Shown: piece by piece, positions 33,924-42,408 of the stretch
Position numbering within the stretch: position 1 is the first letter of the stretch
How the letters are laid out: each line of letters starts with the position of its first letter
Assembly: GCF_006968745.1 (NCBI RefSeq)
Contig: NZ_CP030118.1
Span: 4,430,399 to 4,494,398, forward strand
Length of the DNA: 64,000 nt
Direction of reading: 5' to 3'
From: Brasilonema sennae CENA114
Lineage (GTDB): Bacteria > Cyanobacteriota > Cyanobacteriia > Cyanobacteriales > Nostocaceae
Program-made: the position numbers and the translations under genes
The notes under the pieces: generated by a model
What the model was told of the DNA's origin: nothing
Database searches by the model: none
What the model saw: only the letters and a program-made list of their open reading frames with translations

Positions 33924-34164
33924 GTAACCGTTCACGGGGGGTAGAACATTCGTCTAATTTCTAAAACCCTTGCTAAGCAAGGGTTTCGGGATATTTATCG
34001 TAGGCGCTAATAGTGCCGAAAATGTCTAAACGACAATTTACCGACCAATGTAGGACTTTTGACTACTCAAAATTAGCCGTAAAAAATCAATTCAAGACTG
34101 GTTTTCGTACTGATTGCGTGTGATTTCATATGGGACATTTTTTTGCCCCCCCGTGAACGGTTAC
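33924..34164. mobile_element. 241-base MITE, probably IS66-related
   Basis: Perfect 18-base terminal inverted repeats GTAACCGTTCACGGGGGG (33924-33941) and CCCCCCGTGAACGGTTAC (34147-34164). GAACAGAC is directly repeated on both sides (33915-33922 and 34165-34172), an 8-base target duplication with one extra T on the left. Ends in GTAA...TTAC and an 8-base duplication are hallmarks of IS66-family elements. It has no coding frame. An internal perfect hairpin AAACCCTTGC-TAA-GCAAGGGTTT lies at 33964-33986. It inserted directly beside the stop codon of the next gene. Confidence 0.88.
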
Positions 34165-34174
34165 GAACAGACAA

Positions 34175-34438
34175 TTAATTTTTATTAAATAAAAAATACC
34201 CTTCTGCCTCATTACCACCCAATTTTTCACTTAAAACTAATTGTGTTAAACCCTGTCTTAGTGCTGCTGATGCTGGCGATTTAGTGTTCCATTCTCTTTG
34301 CCAAGAACGGTGTTTTCTAATTGCATCGAACGAAACTGGAGGATTTTCAAATTTAGCAATTATTTCAACAATTTGACTCAAAAAAGTCTCGTCAATTTCT
34401 TCAACTATTTCTACACCAAATACTTCTAATTTCAGCAA
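34175..34438 (-). CDS. Small hypothetical protein beside the MITE
   Basis: An 87-residue soluble protein with a helical N-terminal half (VEEIDETFLSQIVEIIAKFE) and a basic middle (FDAIRKHRSWQREWNTKSPA), ending GNEAEGYFLFNKN. The stop codon falls three bases from the MITE's target duplication, so the original C-terminus may have been altered by the insertion. I do not recognise the family; a DNA-associated role is possible from the basic core but unproven. Confidence 0.5.
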   Translation of the reverse strand: MLKLEVFGVEIVEEIDETFLSQIVEIIAKFENPPVSFDAIRKHRSWQREWNTKSPASAALRQGLTQLVLSEKLGGNEAEGYFLFNKN

Positions 34439-34457
34439 TGCTTCTCACTTATTAATA

Positions 34458-34617
34458 TAGGACTTACGCATTGACAGAAAAGCCAAAATAACAGGTATAG
34501 TTTTCAAGGCTTGTAGCTAGATTTTTCAATCATATTTTGGCGCGACATCCAAAAGCCTGAAACAACGTATTTACGTTAATACACAAGATAGTTCTTTTGT
34601 ACAGTGCGTAAGTCCTA
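34458..34617. mobile_element. 160-base MITE with TAGGACTTACGCA ends
   Basis: Terminal inverted repeats TAGGACTTACGCA (34458-34470) and TGCGTAAGTCCTA (34605-34617) are perfect. The left end continues TTGACAGAAA, matching over about 21 of 23 bases the surviving end of the broken IS at 31941-31962. There is no coding frame inside. It is most simply a non-autonomous derivative of that IS. Confidence 0.8.
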
Positions 34618-34811
34618 AAAGGGTACTAACGAACTCTGCTGCAACACTGAAGCTGATTCCAGCTAATTCCTAATTAATCCTGGTCCGATTGAATTAACTT
34701 CTGCTTCCTTGAAGTCGCTTTTAGACATTTTACCTATTCGGAGCAGCTGGGACTTGCGGTATCTATCTCTATGATAGAAAACCGTTGAGCAATTTTACTC
34801 CAAAACACAAA

Positions 34812-34844
34812 GACGCAAAGTCTTTGTGAGTCCCTTTGCGTCTG
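34812..34844 (-). terminator. Hairpin terminator downstream of secA
   Basis: Arms AGACGCAAAG (34812-34821) and CTTTGCGTCT (34835-34844) form a perfect 10-base stem. It lies about 30 bases beyond the secA stop on the minus strand, the expected place for the terminator. Confidence 0.6.
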
Positions 34845-34875
34845 ATGCGCCGAATTTATTTTATCTACCCATACC

Positions 34876-37671
34876 TCAAACCATCTCTGAAGGTGTTTCC
34901 ATCATTGGCTGAGGCTGGGGTTGGAACATGAACAAGGAGTATACCACATCTCGGCGAATATTGGTCATCATATCCAAGAATAATTCGTACCCTTCGCTCT
35001 TGTACTCAATCAGCGGATCTTTTTGACCATAACCCCGCAGTCCTACGGATTCCCGCAGAGCATCCATTTGTTGCAGGTGTTCCCGCCACAGGGTGTCAAT
35101 CCGCTGTAAAATAAAGAATCGTTCGGCTTGCCGCATTAATCCTGGTCGAATTTGGTCAACTTCTGCTTCCTTGAGATCGTAAGTTTTTCGCACCTCTTCG
35201 TGCAGGAAGGCTTTGATTTCGCCCATTGCCATATCTTCTAATTGATTGGGTTGCAAGTCCGCTAGCAGATAGACAAATTCTTTGACTTTTTCAACCAACT
35301 TGTCCAATTCCCATTCTTCTGAGGGTAAGTCTGGGTTGATGTAGAAATCCACGATGTCATCCATCGTTTTTTCGGCGTACTTGACGACCTGTTCTTTGAG
35401 GTCTTGCCCTTCTAGCACCCGACGGCGTTCGGCGTAGATGGCACGGCGCTGGTTGTTCATCACCTCGTCGTACTCAAAAACCTGCTTACGGATATCGTAG
35501 TAGTAGGTTTCGACTTTTTTCTGAGCGCCTTCCAAACTGCGGGTGAGCATTCCAGATTCGATGGGCATATCCTCTTCGACTTGGAAAGCATTCATCAGGC
35601 GTGCGACGCGATCGCCACCAAAAATCCGCAGCAGATTATCCTCCAAGCTCAGGAAAAATCTTGTTGAACCGGGGTCACCTTGTCGTCCTGCACGTCCTCG
35701 CAACTGGTTGTCGATCCGTCGCGACTCGTGACGTTCAGTCCCGATCACGTGCAACCCACCCAGTTCTACCACTTCATCGTGTTCACGGTTGGTGAACTCT
35801 TCGTATTGGCGCCTAATGCGGTTGTATGCTTCCCGCATTTTCTGAATCACAGGGTCATCCGTGGGAGCTTTTTCTGCTGCCACAGCGACTTTCTCTTCTG
35901 CTTCCAGTTCCGGTAAGCTGCGATCGCCATACTCCCGTACAGCTGCTTCCACTGATTCTTTGAGGAGTTTCTCTATTTCTTTAGAAAGCAGAGTGGGGAA
36001 AACCTGTGGTGAAGCCTTCCAAGTTTTGACTTTCTTACCTGGGACAAAACCTTGCCCTCCGCCACTTGCTGAGGACGGTAAACCAACGGCTTTGTGAATG
36101 TTAAACATATCTTCATCTTCCGGTTTGACTATCCGGGGCATGAAGTATTCCCGCATCTTCAGACGCGCCATATACTCGGCATTACCACCTAAGATAATGT
36201 CAGTACCTCTTCCAGCCATGTTTGTCGCAATTGTCACCCCTCCTCTTCGTCCTGCTTGTGCGACAATTTCTGCTTCGCGTTCAACGTTCTCTGGTCTAGC
36301 GTTCAGCAGTTCGTGGGGAATTGACATTTGTCTTAACAACTGGCTGAGATATTCCGATTTTTCGACGCTAGTTGTTCCCACCAGGACTGGTCTGCCGAGT
36401 GTGTGCATTTCGGCACATTCTTTGGCGATCGCCCCCCACTTGCCTGCTTCGGTCTTAAAGACCATATCAGAAAGGTCTTGGCGTCTTCTCGGTCTGTTGG
36501 TGGGAATAATCGTGACTTCCAGTTTGTAAATTTTTTCAAACTCGGCTTCTTCTGTCTTCGCTGTTCCGGTCATACCACCGAGTTTTGGATAAAGCAAGAA
36601 CAGGTTTTGGTAGGTAATTGTTGCGAGAGTTTGAGTTTCAGGTTGAATTTCTACCCGTTCTTTTGCTTCAATTGCCTGGTGCAGTCCATCACTCCAACGT
36701 CGTCCTGGTAAGACTCTACCCGTAAATTCGTCTACGATGACAACTTCTTCGTTGCGGACAATATAGTTGACGTCCTTAAGAAACAGTTCTTTCGCCTTAA
36801 TCGCGTTGAAAGCGAAGTGTGCCCAAGGATCTTCAGGGTCGAATAAATCTTTTACTCCTAAAAGTTCTTCTGCTTGAGCAAAACCTTCATCGGTGAGCAG
36901 AACGTTACGAGCTTTTTCATCTACTTCATAATGTTCTTCTTTTTGCAGCGCTATTGCAATTTCAGCTGCTTTTAAGTATTTTTCTGTAGGTCTTTCTACC
37001 TGCCCAGAAATAATTAGTGGAGTCCGCGCCTCATCAACTAAGATAGAATCTACCTCGTCAATCACACAGTAATTGAATGGGCGCTGCACAACATCTTTGA
37101 TGTCTGTCGCCATGTTATCGCGCAGGTAATCAAACCCTATCTCACTGTTAGTAACATAAGTTATATCACACTCGTAATTTTTCTTGCGCTCAGATGGCGT
37201 CATGCTTTGCTGAATCAGCCCCACGCTTAATCCCAAGAAACGATGCAGCTGTCCCATCCATTCTGCGTCCCGACGAGCCAGGTAATCGTTTACAGTGATG
37301 ACGTGTACACCTTTTCCACTCAGGGCATTCAAATAACTTGGCAAGGTAGCAACCAAAGTTTTGCCCTCACCAGTTTTCATTTCGGCAATTTGCCCTTTAT
37401 GCAGGATAGCACCGCCTAAAAGTTGAACATCAAAGTGCCGCAACCCTAAAACTCGTTGTCCTGCTTCCCGCACAACTGCAAAAGCTTCTGGCAAAATATC
37501 ATCCAGAGTTTCGCCTTTCTTCAGACGCTGTTTCAACTCTGCCGTTTTACCCTTTAGCTCTTCGTCTGAAAGCGCTTTTATGTCTTCCTCTAGAAGATTA
37601 GTTTCTGTAATGAAAGGTTGATATTTCTTAAGTTTACGAGCGTTGGGGTCGCCCAACAAAGTCTTTAGCAT
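34876..37671 (-). CDS. secA: Preprotein translocase ATPase SecA
   Basis: SecA drives proteins through SecYEG with ATP. The 931-residue protein has the N-terminal MLKTLLGDPNARKLKKYQPF, Walker A MKTGEGKTLVATLP, VITVNDYLARRDAEWM, Walker B with DEVDSILVDEARTPLIISG, GGMTGTAKTEEAEF, ATNMAGRGTDI of the second motor domain, GLHVIGTERHESRRIDNQLR with RGRAGRQGDPG, and the scaffold/wing region. It ends QPQPMMETPSEMV and lacks the C-terminal zinc-binding Cys motif seen in some bacteria. The length is typical of cyanobacterial SecA. It is monocistronic. Confidence 0.98.
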   Translation of the reverse strand: MLKTLLGDPNARKLKKYQPFITETNLLEEDIKALSDEELKGKTAELKQRLKKGETLDDILPEAFAVVREAGQRVLGLRHFDVQLLGGAILHKGQIAEMKTGEGKTLVATLPSYLNALSGKGVHVITVNDYLARRDAEWMGQLHRFLGLSVGLIQQSMTPSERKKNYECDITYVTNSEIGFDYLRDNMATDIKDVVQRPFNYCVIDEVDSILVDEARTPLIISGQVERPTEKYLKAAEIAIALQKEEHYEVDEKARNVLLTDEGFAQAEELLGVKDLFDPEDPWAHFAFNAIKAKELFLKDVNYIVRNEEVVIVDEFTGRVLPGRRWSDGLHQAIEAKERVEIQPETQTLATITYQNLFLLYPKLGGMTGTAKTEEAEFEKIYKLEVTIIPTNRPRRRQDLSDMVFKTEAGKWGAIAKECAEMHTLGRPVLVGTTSVEKSEYLSQLLRQMSIPHELLNARPENVEREAEIVAQAGRRGGVTIATNMAGRGTDIILGGNAEYMARLKMREYFMPRIVKPEDEDMFNIHKAVGLPSSASGGGQGFVPGKKVKTWKASPQVFPTLLSKEIEKLLKESVEAAVREYGDRSLPELEAEEKVAVAAEKAPTDDPVIQKMREAYNRIRRQYEEFTNREHDEVVELGGLHVIGTERHESRRIDNQLRGRAGRQGDPGSTRFFLSLEDNLLRIFGGDRVARLMNAFQVEEDMPIESGMLTRSLEGAQKKVETYYYDIRKQVFEYDEVMNNQRRAIYAERRRVLEGQDLKEQVVKYAEKTMDDIVDFYINPDLPSEEWELDKLVEKVKEFVYLLADLQPNQLEDMAMGEIKAFLHEEVRKTYDLKEAEVDQIRPGLMRQAERFFILQRIDTLWREHLQQMDALRESVGLRGYGQKDPLIEYKSEGYELFLDMMTNIRRDVVYSLFMFQPQPQPMMETPSEMV

Positions 37672-38056
37672 GGCAGATTATACAAAATCAAGGGGATGGG
37701 GATAAATAATGATTGGGACTGATTATAAACTCCTAACCCAACGGATCCGGGTGTGGTTTTGGATGGGTTGTACATGAGAATTTGGTAAAAAACACGCGCT
37801 TATAAACACCCAATCAGTTTGCTATTAGGTTTGGTTTTATTTTTCAGCTTAAATTTAAACTGTTTTTATAGTATCATTTCACCTCCAGATGAGGCAGATA
37901 AGCCCGACCAAGCAGAGGTCGTGATTGCCCCAAGGGAGGGATGGGGAGCAGGGAGCGCTTAGCAGGGAGCGCTTAGCAGGGAGCAGGGAATAAAATAGAA
38001 GGGGGATAGTGTTTCTTAAGGGGGGTTGCTAGCGCTCTTAACCACGAGTTTAAAGT
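37672..38056. repeat. Intergenic region with tandem repeat upstream of secA
   Basis: A tandem array of AGCAGGGAGCGCTT (two full units and a partial third) lies at 37947-37990. This repeat type is related to the AGGGAACGCTTA units at 9573-9623. A GGGGATGGGGATAAA stretch lies just upstream of the secA start. No gene is seen. Confidence 0.6.
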
Positions 38057-38605
38057 TCACTGGGAGTTATCCCACTCCGGAGTCAGACGACGAAAGTTAA
38101 AGTCCTTAGCGCTGGGATGACAGGTGACACAGCTGCCAATTTGCACGGGGTTAGGTAGCTTGACTCTAGGATGCAAAGCTTTGAAATACCGGGAGCTATT
38201 GATGCGATATGGTGTTTGCTCATCTTGGAGTTGAACACGGGAAAAAGTTGCAAGATACTTCCATACTAAAGCACGTGGCGGATCGACCAAAAGCTTTAAC
38301 TGTGCGCCGTAATGTTGTGTATCTTCCAAAAGATTTTTCCAAGTTTGGGTAGGCAAAACAGCTGGTGGTATGGCTATGTGACAAGTGGAGCAGTTTTCTA
38401 TGTATAATTGTTGTCCTAGTTGATATTGTGCTGGTACGATATCAACAGTACCTACCTCAGAGGTAGGAGTAGCACCATTGGCATGAGTTGCCAAAGCTAA
38501 CAACCATCCCATAGCTAGACTCCAAGCCAAAATGACCAAAAGCAAACCGATGGGCTTTTGCTTTTGTTTTCGCTTACGTGATTGGCGCTTAACAATATTT
38601 GACAT
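38057..38605 (-). CDS. Membrane-anchored diheme cytochrome c
   Basis: A 182-residue protein with a basic N-terminus, one signal-anchor helix (IGLLLVILAWSLAMGWLLAL) and two c-type heme sites, CSTCH near residue 72 and CVTCH near residue 160. The TYR-type spacing and the RALVWKYLATFSRVQLQDEQ region fit the diheme cytochrome c family of cyanobacteria. The heme domain should be periplasmic or lumenal. Its electron-transfer partners are unknown. A 35-residue membrane peptide gene lies just upstream in the same direction. Confidence 0.88.
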   Translation of the reverse strand: MSNIVKRQSRKRKQKQKPIGLLLVILAWSLAMGWLLALATHANGATPTSEVGTVDIVPAQYQLGQQLYIENCSTCHIAIPPAVLPTQTWKNLLEDTQHYGAQLKLLVDPPRALVWKYLATFSRVQLQDEQTPYRINSSRYFKALHPRVKLPNPVQIGSCVTCHPSAKDFNFRRLTPEWDNSQ

Positions 38606-38704
38606 TCGTCACACTCACAAACTTTGGATATCGGCGCTTGTTGCACATCTTATGACATAGATAGCCAAGTATGTGTTTCAAAATGTTTGTCCACAAGCTT
38701 TAGC

Positions 38705-38812
38705 TTACTTGCGTTTGGTGGTCAGAATCGTAGTAAACATCATCAGGAAGCCACCTAAGATAATAGCGATCGCCAATCCTGCTGTAATTAAGTCCAGTGT
38801 ATTGTTATCCAT
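38705..38812 (-). CDS. Small single-pass membrane protein, 35 residues
   Basis: A minus-strand ATG-to-TAA frame encodes MDNNTLDLITAGLAIAIILG then GFLMMFTTILTTKRK. It has an acidic N-terminus, one helix of about 20 residues and a basic TKRK end, like the small subunits of photosystem, cytochrome b6f or NDH complexes. It lies 99 bases upstream of the diheme cytochrome gene on the same strand and may be cotranscribed with it. I cannot assign a subunit name. No strong ribosome-binding site is visible. Confidence 0.55.
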   Translation of the reverse strand: MDNNTLDLITAGLAIAIILGGFLMMFTTILTTKRK

Positions 38813-38855
38813 ATTTACAAAACAGACAGTGAACAGTTATCAGTTATCAGTTATC

Positions 38856-38962
38856 AGTGAGCCTGCGCTGCAGGAGGGTTTCCAACGCCAGATACCAAGT
38901 GAGGGAGACCCTCCTACAGTACTGGCTCCTCCGTAGGCGACTGGCGAACCCGAAGGGTTATC
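38856..38962. repeat. GC-rich dispersed repeat copy
   Basis: Contains GCGCTGCAGGAGGGTTTCCA, ACGCCAGATACC, GGGAGACCCTCCTACAGTAC and GGCTCCTCCGTAGGCGACTG followed by GCGAACCCGAAGGGTT, the clearest single-unit copy (about 100 bases) of the family at 16655-16812 and 52214-52600. It is flanked by CAGTTATCAG heptamer repeats (38828-38857 and 38975-38998). Confidence 0.8.
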
Positions 38963-39001
38963 AAGATTTCAAGCACTGATCACTGATAACTGATGACTCA
39001 T

Positions 39002-40138
39002 TTAAAAATCTACCCCTTGTTTAAGTTCTACACCATGATTGGCATAGTGCTTGTGGCAGTATACTTCAGAGTGAACGCTAGCTAAGTCGAAGTATGCTGG
39101 TTGATTTTGGCAGCGACCTGTGATAATGATTTCGGTATCGCTGGGTTTACGAAGTAGAGCTTGAACAATCGGTTCAATCGGTAGGAGTTCCAAATCGACT
39201 GTCGGATTAAGCTCATCGAGAATAATCGTTTTGTACAATCCGGAGGCGATCGCAGTTTTAGCAATTTCCCAACCGCGTTCTGCTTCCACGTAGTCCAGTT
39301 CTTGACGGGAGTTGCGCCAGACAATCGCATCTCGTCCACAGCGTTGATGATCCACTACCTCTGGATAGGACTGCTGTAAAGCAGCTATGGCGGCATCTTC
39401 AGTATAACCCGTCCCACCTTTTAGCCATTGCATAATTAATACCCGAGTAGAACCTGGATGATTAATTCCTCTACCTATTGCTTTTAAGGCTTTGCCCAAG
39501 GCACTTGTTGATTTACCTTTGCCTGACCCAGTATAAATTTCAACACCCTGTATTCCATGTATTTTTGCGGTTGGGTGGACATGGGGTTTCATTTCTGAGT
39601 GTAAATCCGCAATATCGAGTAATTTTTGCGGTGCTGCACGCCCAGTAGCAATGATTTCTAATTCCTGTGTTTTAGATTTTAGTGTCCGTACCACTTCATC
39701 TACTCCAAGCAAACCTAAATCTAGGACGGGGTTAATTTCATCCAATACGACAACTGAATATAAACCGCTTGCGATCGCACCTTTAGCCACATCCCAACCC
39801 CTCGCCGCTTCGGCCCTGTCATAAGGCGTAATTTCTTCTGGTCCAAAGTATTCTGCTCTACCAGTACGAACTTGGTCAATCAGATGGGGAAAACCTCGTT
39901 GCAAGGCTGCTATAGCGCCATCCTCATCGTAATCCCGTTCTGGTCCTTTTAAAAACTGCAATAGCAAAACACGGTTACAATTATTGGGAGTATTTATCCC
40001 CAACCCTATAGAGCGCAACACGACTCCTAAAGCTGCTTGTGACTTGCCTTTACCTGCACCATCATAAACGTGAATTTGACCAGTAAGCCGTGAGGGGCGC
40101 AATTGCGCCGTACGAATACCAATGCTGTTCCTTGTCAT
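39002..40138 (-). CDS. Tandem-duplicated CobO/BtuR-type P-loop protein
   Basis: A 378-residue protein made of two homologous halves, each like cob(I)yrinic acid a,c-diamide adenosyltransferase (CobO/BtuR), which adds the adenosyl ligand to corrinoids. The P-loops are GAGKGKSQAALG (residues ~28) and GSGKGKSTSALG (~205). Each half has a QFLKG/QWLKG motif, an ERGW/ARGWDVAK segment, a VVLDEINP / IILDELNP motif and EIIATGR / EIIITGR. A single CobO is about 190 residues, so this is a fused duplication. Both P-loops look intact. It lacks an adjacent cobalamin cluster, and no cobalamin riboswitch was recognised upstream. Confidence 0.88.
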   Translation of the reverse strand: MTRNSIGIRTAQLRPSRLTGQIHVYDGAGKGKSQAALGVVLRSIGLGINTPNNCNRVLLLQFLKGPERDYDEDGAIAALQRGFPHLIDQVRTGRAEYFGPEEITPYDRAEAARGWDVAKGAIASGLYSVVVLDEINPVLDLGLLGVDEVVRTLKSKTQELEIIATGRAAPQKLLDIADLHSEMKPHVHPTAKIHGIQGVEIYTGSGKGKSTSALGKALKAIGRGINHPGSTRVLIMQWLKGGTGYTEDAAIAALQQSYPEVVDHQRCGRDAIVWRNSRQELDYVEAERGWEIAKTAIASGLYKTIILDELNPTVDLELLPIEPIVQALLRKPSDTEIIITGRCQNQPAYFDLASVHSEVYCHKHYANHGVELKQGVDF

Positions 40139-40681
40139 CTTTTGAAAGCTTTAACGTCCGAGTCTTTGATCTTACCCAGGTTTGATCAGATTTCGTGCAT
40201 CCAAGCCAATGCAGGGAGTTCGATTGAAGCAAACATGGCGTTGTGGGGTGTAAGGACTCTTCACACCTCACGCTCTATAAGGTATTGAAATATATGAAGA
40301 AATACAACAAGAGGATATGTAAACAAAAAGATGCTAAAAAACTGGAAGAATAAGATAAACTGTCAATGCCTAAAGGGCAGGGTGTAAAAATATAAGGTTG
40401 TAACGGCAACGCCTAGAGCGCTCGCGCCCTTACACCCCCACTCCCCTATCCCGCTAGTTCTGGTCACACTGAAAAACTGCATACAGCTAGGGGCTATACT
40501 ACTTGCGCTTCCCTGGTTTTCTTCCAGGTTTAGGAAGTGAATTTTGTCCCTCCTGTACACTCATCGGCAAATTGCGCTTAGCCTGCGTAGAGGGCATCTT
40601 CTGAATAACTTAGTTGCCCCCCCATCATGCTCAGTGTTGCGGCTATACTTTCTTAAGTTACACTTTAGCGATTACTTGTTT
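40139..40681. other. Intergenic region between cobO-like gene and fraC
   Basis: No supported gene. The open frame leading into fraC from 40544 encodes 46 residues without family resemblance and is treated as untranslated leader. A short C-rich block (TTACACCCCCACTCCCCTAT) lies near 40430. The fraCD promoter must be here. Confidence 0.4.
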
Positions 40682-41224
40682 ATGTTTGACATTCCTGAAG
40701 TTCCCCAAATTTTTCCTCTTGCTGCAATTTTGTTTAATTTTTTATTTTTACTAGTAGCAATCCCTATCGAAGCATATGTCTTAAATACAAGGCTAAAATT
40801 CGACAAAAGAACGAGCGCTTTTTATGGTATCTCTATCAATGTCTTTTCTAATGTGATTGGTTGGATCATCTTTTTCTTTGTAGAGCCAGCATTATTACCA
40901 AAGATGAAATCCGAATTAATAACTTTTGTTTTCTTCAATCGCTTACAAACACCTGGCATACAAACCTTGCTCATTTTAACGGCTTTTATCATTTTCTTTG
41001 GCACTTTTATAGTTAAGTATGCTCTTTTAAGAGTCTTGTTAATATCATTAAGTGAATTCAAAAAAGCTCCTCCAGAACCTCAAATAATACAACGACGTAA
41101 TTCTCGTTTTGCTTCTAAGGGTAAATGGCAAAATACAAATATAGTGACTACTATACTTATAGCCAATGCACTCAGCTATAGTTTAGTCGCAATTATCTTA
41201 TTTGTTAGATCTGTGAATACATAA
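40682..41224 (+). CDS. fraC: Filament integrity protein FraC
   Basis: FraC is a septal membrane protein needed to keep filaments together and for intercellular exchange through septal junctions. The 180-residue product begins MFDIPEVPQIFPLAAILFNF, matching FraC of Anabaena as I recall it in both sequence style and length (179). It has several hydrophobic helices and a basic cytoplasmic loop (PEPQIIQRRNSRFASKGKW). ATG at 40682 is chosen because the upstream extension is unlike the family. fraD follows after 67 bases in the same direction. Confidence 0.88.
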   Translation: MFDIPEVPQIFPLAAILFNFLFLLVAIPIEAYVLNTRLKFDKRTSAFYGISINVFSNVIGWIIFFFVEPALLPKMKSELITFVFFNRLQTPGIQTLLILTAFIIFFGTFIVKYALLRVLLISLSEFKKAPPEPQIIQRRNSRFASKGKWQNTNIVTTILIANALSYSLVAIILFVRSVNT

Positions 41225-41291
41225 TTGTGTTCCAGTTGAATTATCAACTACAATCACTTTTATTGAATTGGAATTAAATAAAGGAGAAAAT

Positions 41292-42323
41292 ATGCAATTA
41301 ATAAGGGATGCATTTGGTCTATTTGGAATTGTTGAAAGCGTTTATGAACGTATCAAAAAAATCCTGATTCCGCCAAAAGCCTACTCTTGGCAGACATTAA
41401 TTTATTTGAGTCTTTTTTCTTGGTTAATGTCATCTCTTGCACTGGGATTAGTCAAAGACTTAATAGCATTTTGCGGTTGGTTATTTCTGATTGCTGGTAC
41501 TGCTTGGTATACGACGGATAACCCATTATATGTTCCAGGGACTAATCTGCCTATAGGAGCACTGATTACTGGATTTTTAGTCAGTGTTTTTGCCTTCGGT
41601 TATGGAGAAAGCGTTTTAACAACAAGAACGATTGTTCTTTGGCCAACGATTTCAGCAATCATTACTGCAATTCCAGAATTTTTTGAAGGATCTGGTGTAG
41701 ATGCAAAAACTCTAATACCTAAGATAGAAGATCGCCAAAAAATGATTATTTTAGTTGGCAGTTGTATGGTAATTAGTTGTTGGCTGCAATTCTTTTTTTT
41801 GACACAGAATTGGTTAAAGCAATATCCCAGTCTTACAGTAGACAATTATCAGAAGAGTGCCTTTGTTACTAAAACGGTATCAACAGAAAAAATTCCACAA
41901 AACGGCGTTTTAATTCTAGATAAAATTAGTCCAAAAGTGGAAGACCAATTACGTGGCAAACCTTGGTCAGAAGCAGAACAATGGTTATTCAATGCACGAC
42001 GAAATGTGGGTGACTTAGGCAAGGAGGTTATAAACAAAGAGTTGGTAGAATATGAAGAAAGGTTTTTATGGCATGTTGAACCCCGTGTATCTAACGTTAA
42101 GGGGGGGGGATACAAACTGGATCTGCTAAGTATCTGGGATGGTCCTAGTTCTAATGCTCGTGGATATTACTTAGAAAAATCTTGTCGAGTTGATCCAGTG
42201 TTAACATCTGGAAGCACCTCCAGCCAAATTGTTAGGAAAACGGAAAACAAAGATGCGATCGCCGAAACAGAATGCGGCTCAAAAATTTCATTTTTTGCTG
42301 GTTCACCACCACCGCAGCAGTGA
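41292..42323 (+). CDS. fraD: Septal junction protein FraD (DUF5357)
   Basis: FraD forms the plug module of septal junctions in filamentous cyanobacteria. The 343-residue product, equal to the usual length as I recall it, has about five membrane helices in residues 20-185, preceded by an amphipathic N-terminus (FGLFGIVESVYERIKKILIP), and a large periplasmic C-terminal domain. ATG at 41292 follows a perfect AAGGAG site. In Anabaena the order is fraC-fraD-fraE; here a convergent pentapeptide gene follows and fraE is not adjacent. A strong hairpin ends the unit. Confidence 0.9.
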   Translation: MQLIRDAFGLFGIVESVYERIKKILIPPKAYSWQTLIYLSLFSWLMSSLALGLVKDLIAFCGWLFLIAGTAWYTTDNPLYVPGTNLPIGALITGFLVSVFAFGYGESVLTTRTIVLWPTISAIITAIPEFFEGSGVDAKTLIPKIEDRQKMIILVGSCMVISCWLQFFFLTQNWLKQYPSLTVDNYQKSAFVTKTVSTEKIPQNGVLILDKISPKVEDQLRGKPWSEAEQWLFNARRNVGDLGKEVINKELVEYEERFLWHVEPRVSNVKGGGYKLDLLSIWDGPSSNARGYYLEKSCRVDPVLTSGSTSSQIVRKTENKDAIAETECGSKISFFAGSPPPQQ

Positions 42324-42362
42324 GGAGTTCGGACAATAAGATTCGGATAAGCACTCTTGAAA

Positions 42363-42391
42363 AAACTCGGTTTTTTGAAGAAACCGAGTTT
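42363..42391. terminator. Bidirectional hairpin terminator between fraD and the pentapeptide gene
   Basis: Arms AAACTCGGTTT (42363-42373) and AAACCGAGTTT (42381-42391) form a perfect 11-base stem with A-rich and T-rich flanks, so it can terminate from both sides. The same AAACTCGG stem type recurs at 45525-45554. Confidence 0.75.
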
Positions 42392-42408
42392 CTGTGATCA
42401 ACAATTAC

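Noticed and set aside
35134..36539. Long plus-strand frames antisense to secA
   Set aside because: Shadows of a strongly conserved gene with no independent features.
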